Source of the DNA: Cornus controversa | Lineage: Eukaryota > Streptophyta > Magnoliopsida > Cornales > Cornaceae | Assembly (NCBI GenBank): GCA_026545225.1 | Contig: CM048845.1 | Span: 78,978,533 to 79,042,532 of the forward strand | Reading direction: 5' to 3' | DNA length: 64,000 nucleotides | Part shown: positions 61,252-64,000 of the stretch, in pieces | Layout: every line of letters begins with the position of its first letter | Numbering within the stretch: the stretch's first letter is position 1 | The notes under the pieces: generated by a model | What the model was told of the DNA's origin: nothing | Databases searched by the model: none | What the model saw: the letters and a program-made list of their open reading frames with translations, nothing else | Position numbers and translations under genes: made by a program

Positions 61252-64000
61252 TCAATACATCCTTCCTGTACACACTGTTGAACCACAATAGCATCTCTTC
61301 TTAATATTTCCACTGGAATCACGAATCTGACCTACCATATAATTGTAATCGTAACTCAGCTCCTGTAAGGGAGGAATATTATACACAGCAAAAAGCGTTA
61401 TATGGGGCATTCTCTTGTCATCATGATCATAAAGGACATTCTGAGCATAGAGATTAGGGGAGCAACTGTAGTTGATGAACCTCCCCACATTTCACACCGT
61501 GCTGCATCGATGATTGTATGAAGGAGGGCACTTGCAAGAAGGACCACACTCATAGACAAAAGGCTTCACTTCCACAATAGCTCTATTATGATTGTATGGG
61601 ATCTCTCCCCCATTCTTGACTACGCAGGCATTTTTCAGGATCCAAGCATCCATTGGTACAGTCACAACCGTTGGGAGGAATAGGGCGATACCAATCAGTA
61701 TACATCATCCTGGTCATGTATGTGAATGATGGGGGTTTCTCATTGTCTATCGTGTTCACAGCACAAATAGGAAATAGCTCTTTCCCTCCTGATATATCAT
61801 CAACACAAAGACCCTTCCGTATTTTATATTTTTTTGAATTTTTCACTTCCTTCCAAGCAAGCTCTGGTTGGCCTGGAATTCTTGTCAACTCAAACTTATA
61901 AACCAGCTTACCATGTCGTCCGGGTTCCTGCCAGTACCTCTTTACAATGTACAGGCCATCGTAAGTGTATGTCATAACTATCTTAGCTCTTGCATCTGAT
62001 GAGTCAGAGGCCTTTGTCTCTCTAGATCCACGGATCACTCGCACAGGATTCTTCACCGATATACTGTTCTTCAAAGCCAAGTTTCCTCTTTCAAGTTTCT
62101 GGTCTTCAGGTTGCTTATTGTGACCTACTAGATTTCCTCCTTGTCCAGAGTATATTAAGACATCAGCATTGTCCAGAACATCATCATAACCCCCTGAAGC
62201 AACAATACTAATTGCAATGATCTCTCCACCATCCTTCATGTAATCTATACCAGCCTGGTACTGGCAATGCACGCCAATAAGAAAAAGCTGTACCCTGTAC
62301 TGGAATTCATCGCCTACCTCAACTCCTGGAACTGCACCCAGTATTTTTCTGCCAGTGTTAATTTCTTTTACATTGTTCCTGACAATCTCTATCGCTTGAA
62401 GATCAATCCTTTTTTTCTGCCTCAACTTTGCTTCTAGCCCAAATTTTCTTTCTTCCCCCAGTAAGAGCTTCCCACAAGTAGTTCGAAACAAACATAGCAT
62501 TTCCCTCATTCTGTTTCGGGCTTCACCATGATTTGAACTATTTGGACCATAACAGGGGGGTAGACGTACATCAAAATCATGCAGTCGTTGAAATTGGTGA
62601 GAATCGTTAAGCTGCTCATCATCATGAACAACAGAATCTTTCTCACCAGAGACAAGTAGTGCATCTATGCCTCCATAAGCTGCCTTCCAAGCAAACATTG
62701 ATTTCCCCTTTGAGGAATTTCCTCTTGAATATTCTGCTTCATACTTATTTTTCCTGACAACAATTCTAGACTTCTCTCGCCCAGTGAAATCCAGCTTCTT
62801 TAATTTGCTTCGGCTCATACCACCATCTGGGCTACTTTTTGAAGCCCCATTCCCCTGCTTCCACAGACAATCTGGTGCAGCCATCACACTTTGCCAAATC
62901 ACCCTGTCCAATCCACATCCCAAACCAACATGATCACCCAAAAGCATTCGGTTAGGTCCTTTGTCATGTGAGTGACCAATAATCTCCTTCACCACTTTCC
63001 CCAACAAATCTCTTACATCCTCGGAATCCTTTTTAATTACTGCCTGGGACTTGTTTCTCAGCTCAGGCACAGTTCCCCTCAATTCACTCTTCTGGACATT
63101 TCCATCTCGAACAATCCTTTTTGATTCTACAACACTAGACTTCGATGTCTGTCTCAATTGCCAATCATCTACAACAGCCCCCACTGTCTCCCTCAATGTC
63201 CTGCCTTCTGCACCAGCCTTCTCTGTGCCACTGAAACTCTTATTTCTCAAAACAACCCTACGGCACTCTTCCTCATTTGGGTATAGAGCATTCCTTCCAC
63301 AAAATGGAGGGTAATCACGGGTAGCCGAAACTCTTCTTCGCGGATGCCTTTTTTTCAGGACAGTCTCCTCCGAAACGTTGGCATCACCAATAGGCCACTG
63401 CTGTGGAGACAACTTTTTTGCACTAGCCACCGAAACCATCCCACCATCCAAAGCATCAATTTCCAACACAGTTTCGTTTTCTGGTGCATCTTCTCTCTTC
63501 ACCAAGGCGTGAACCTCCACCTCAGGCAACTCCTTTGACAATTCCAGTGCAAGACATTCTAAATCTTTCTGCGACCCAACTCCCAATATCTCCATATTTG
63601 TTGACATTTTCTCATCCTCACTGCCCATCTCGTGAATATCCACCACCAAACCACCCGATGATTCAGCCATTTCTGGCCGAATTTGACTTTTCCGCACTTC
63701 AGGAGACTGGAATTTGACCCGAACCTCAGACGTTCTAACACAGTCAGCCATTACAACTTCAGTCCACCTTTTACCATCCACCAAATTCTCCTTATCACCA
63801 ACCAATGCCACCACATTTTCCTTTTGCCTCAAATTAACCGGCGGAGCATTTCGCCCACACCCCGGAGGATAATCACGAATGCAAGAAACCCTACGGGGCT
63901 TATACTTGACCTCCAAAACACTAGAACACGACCCTTTTGCACTAGCCATTGAAACCATCCCATCATCCAAAGCACCAATTTCCAACATAGTTTTGTTTTC
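61252..64000 (-). pseudogene. SUVH5/6-like histone H3K9 methyltransferase, SET domain broken, 5' end off window
   Basis: A frame of at least 800 codons runs from the right edge to 61586. The first visible ATG (63988) is probably internal, because the codons before it (ENKT) match a later repeat unit (ENET). Numbering from that ATG: two copies of a module ending RDYPP.CGRNA (2-48 and 175-234), a basic linker, an SRA domain at about 545-705 (GAVPGVEVGDEF, SIVASGGYDD, KQPEDQKLERGNLALKNS), and a pre-SET start (CDCTNGC, 775-781). A two-base loss near 61627-61632 shifts the frame in pre-SET; the old frame (VYECGPSCKCPPS) is still readable. About 100 codons of SET are missing between SYN and IDAA, and a further shift precedes GRFINYSCSPN, where the usual NHSC reads NYSC. 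The end (CYCGSTVCTGRMY, stop 61252) is kept. Family members are usually intronless, bind methylated DNA by SRA and methylate H3K9. This copy cannot do the latter. Confidence 0.85.

Overview
The window is nuclear DNA of a flowering plant, most likely a eudicot. It is AT-rich, holds few genes, and is crowded with plant-type transposable elements. Its introns are short GT-AG introns, and the host genes are plant families: ankyrin-PGG membrane proteins and an SRA/SET histone methyltransferase. I cannot name the species.

Host genes. Five loci belong to one BDA1-like ankyrin-repeat/PGG family. Gene A (3559-5154, +) and gene B (8990-10576, +) lie in a direct tandem duplication whose copies include about 3 kb of shared upstream DNA (1-5480 and 6609-10930). 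An ankyrin-only fragment (5767-6467, -) lies tail-to-tail with gene A. Gene C (30917-32740, -) is a diverged paralogue whose only intron seems to use a GC donor. A fifth copy (51490-58132, -) is a pseudogene split by a very young Copia element. At the right edge, 61252-64000 (-) is a SUVH5/6-type gene whose start lies outside the window. Its SRA region is well kept, but it has a pre-SET frameshift and most of the SET domain is deleted.

Mobile elements. From left to right: an old Copia LTR fragment (1995-2400); a MITE (5491-5670); a Stowaway element (11177-11419); a hAT element with 8-bp target duplication (11859-12494); a solo TRIM LTR (16242-16447); a Helitron-like block (18798-26781) containing an inverted pair of LTR pieces; a MITE with 9-bp target duplication (27524-27704); a Mutator-like element carrying what looks like a diphthamide-synthase fragment and itself hit by a hAT element (27954-30120). 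At 35484-48337 there is a four-level nest: Helitron-family DNA, then a three-LTR TRIM array, then a Ty3/gypsy solo LTR of about 3 kb, then an intact-looking Copia element (37963-45767). Target duplications support the three inner insertions. A gypsy gag/LTR fragment (48338 to about 50700) follows, then the young Copia element (52125-57836) inside the ankyrin pseudogene.

How it fits together. The window looks like a resistance-type gene cluster (BDA1 is an immune regulator in Arabidopsis) that grew by tandem duplication and is being broken up by retrotransposons. No complete new system stands out. The strongest oddities are the nested TRIM array, the two young but defective Copia elements, the broken SUVH gene that keeps a long open SRA-coding frame, and the gene-fragment-bearing MULE.
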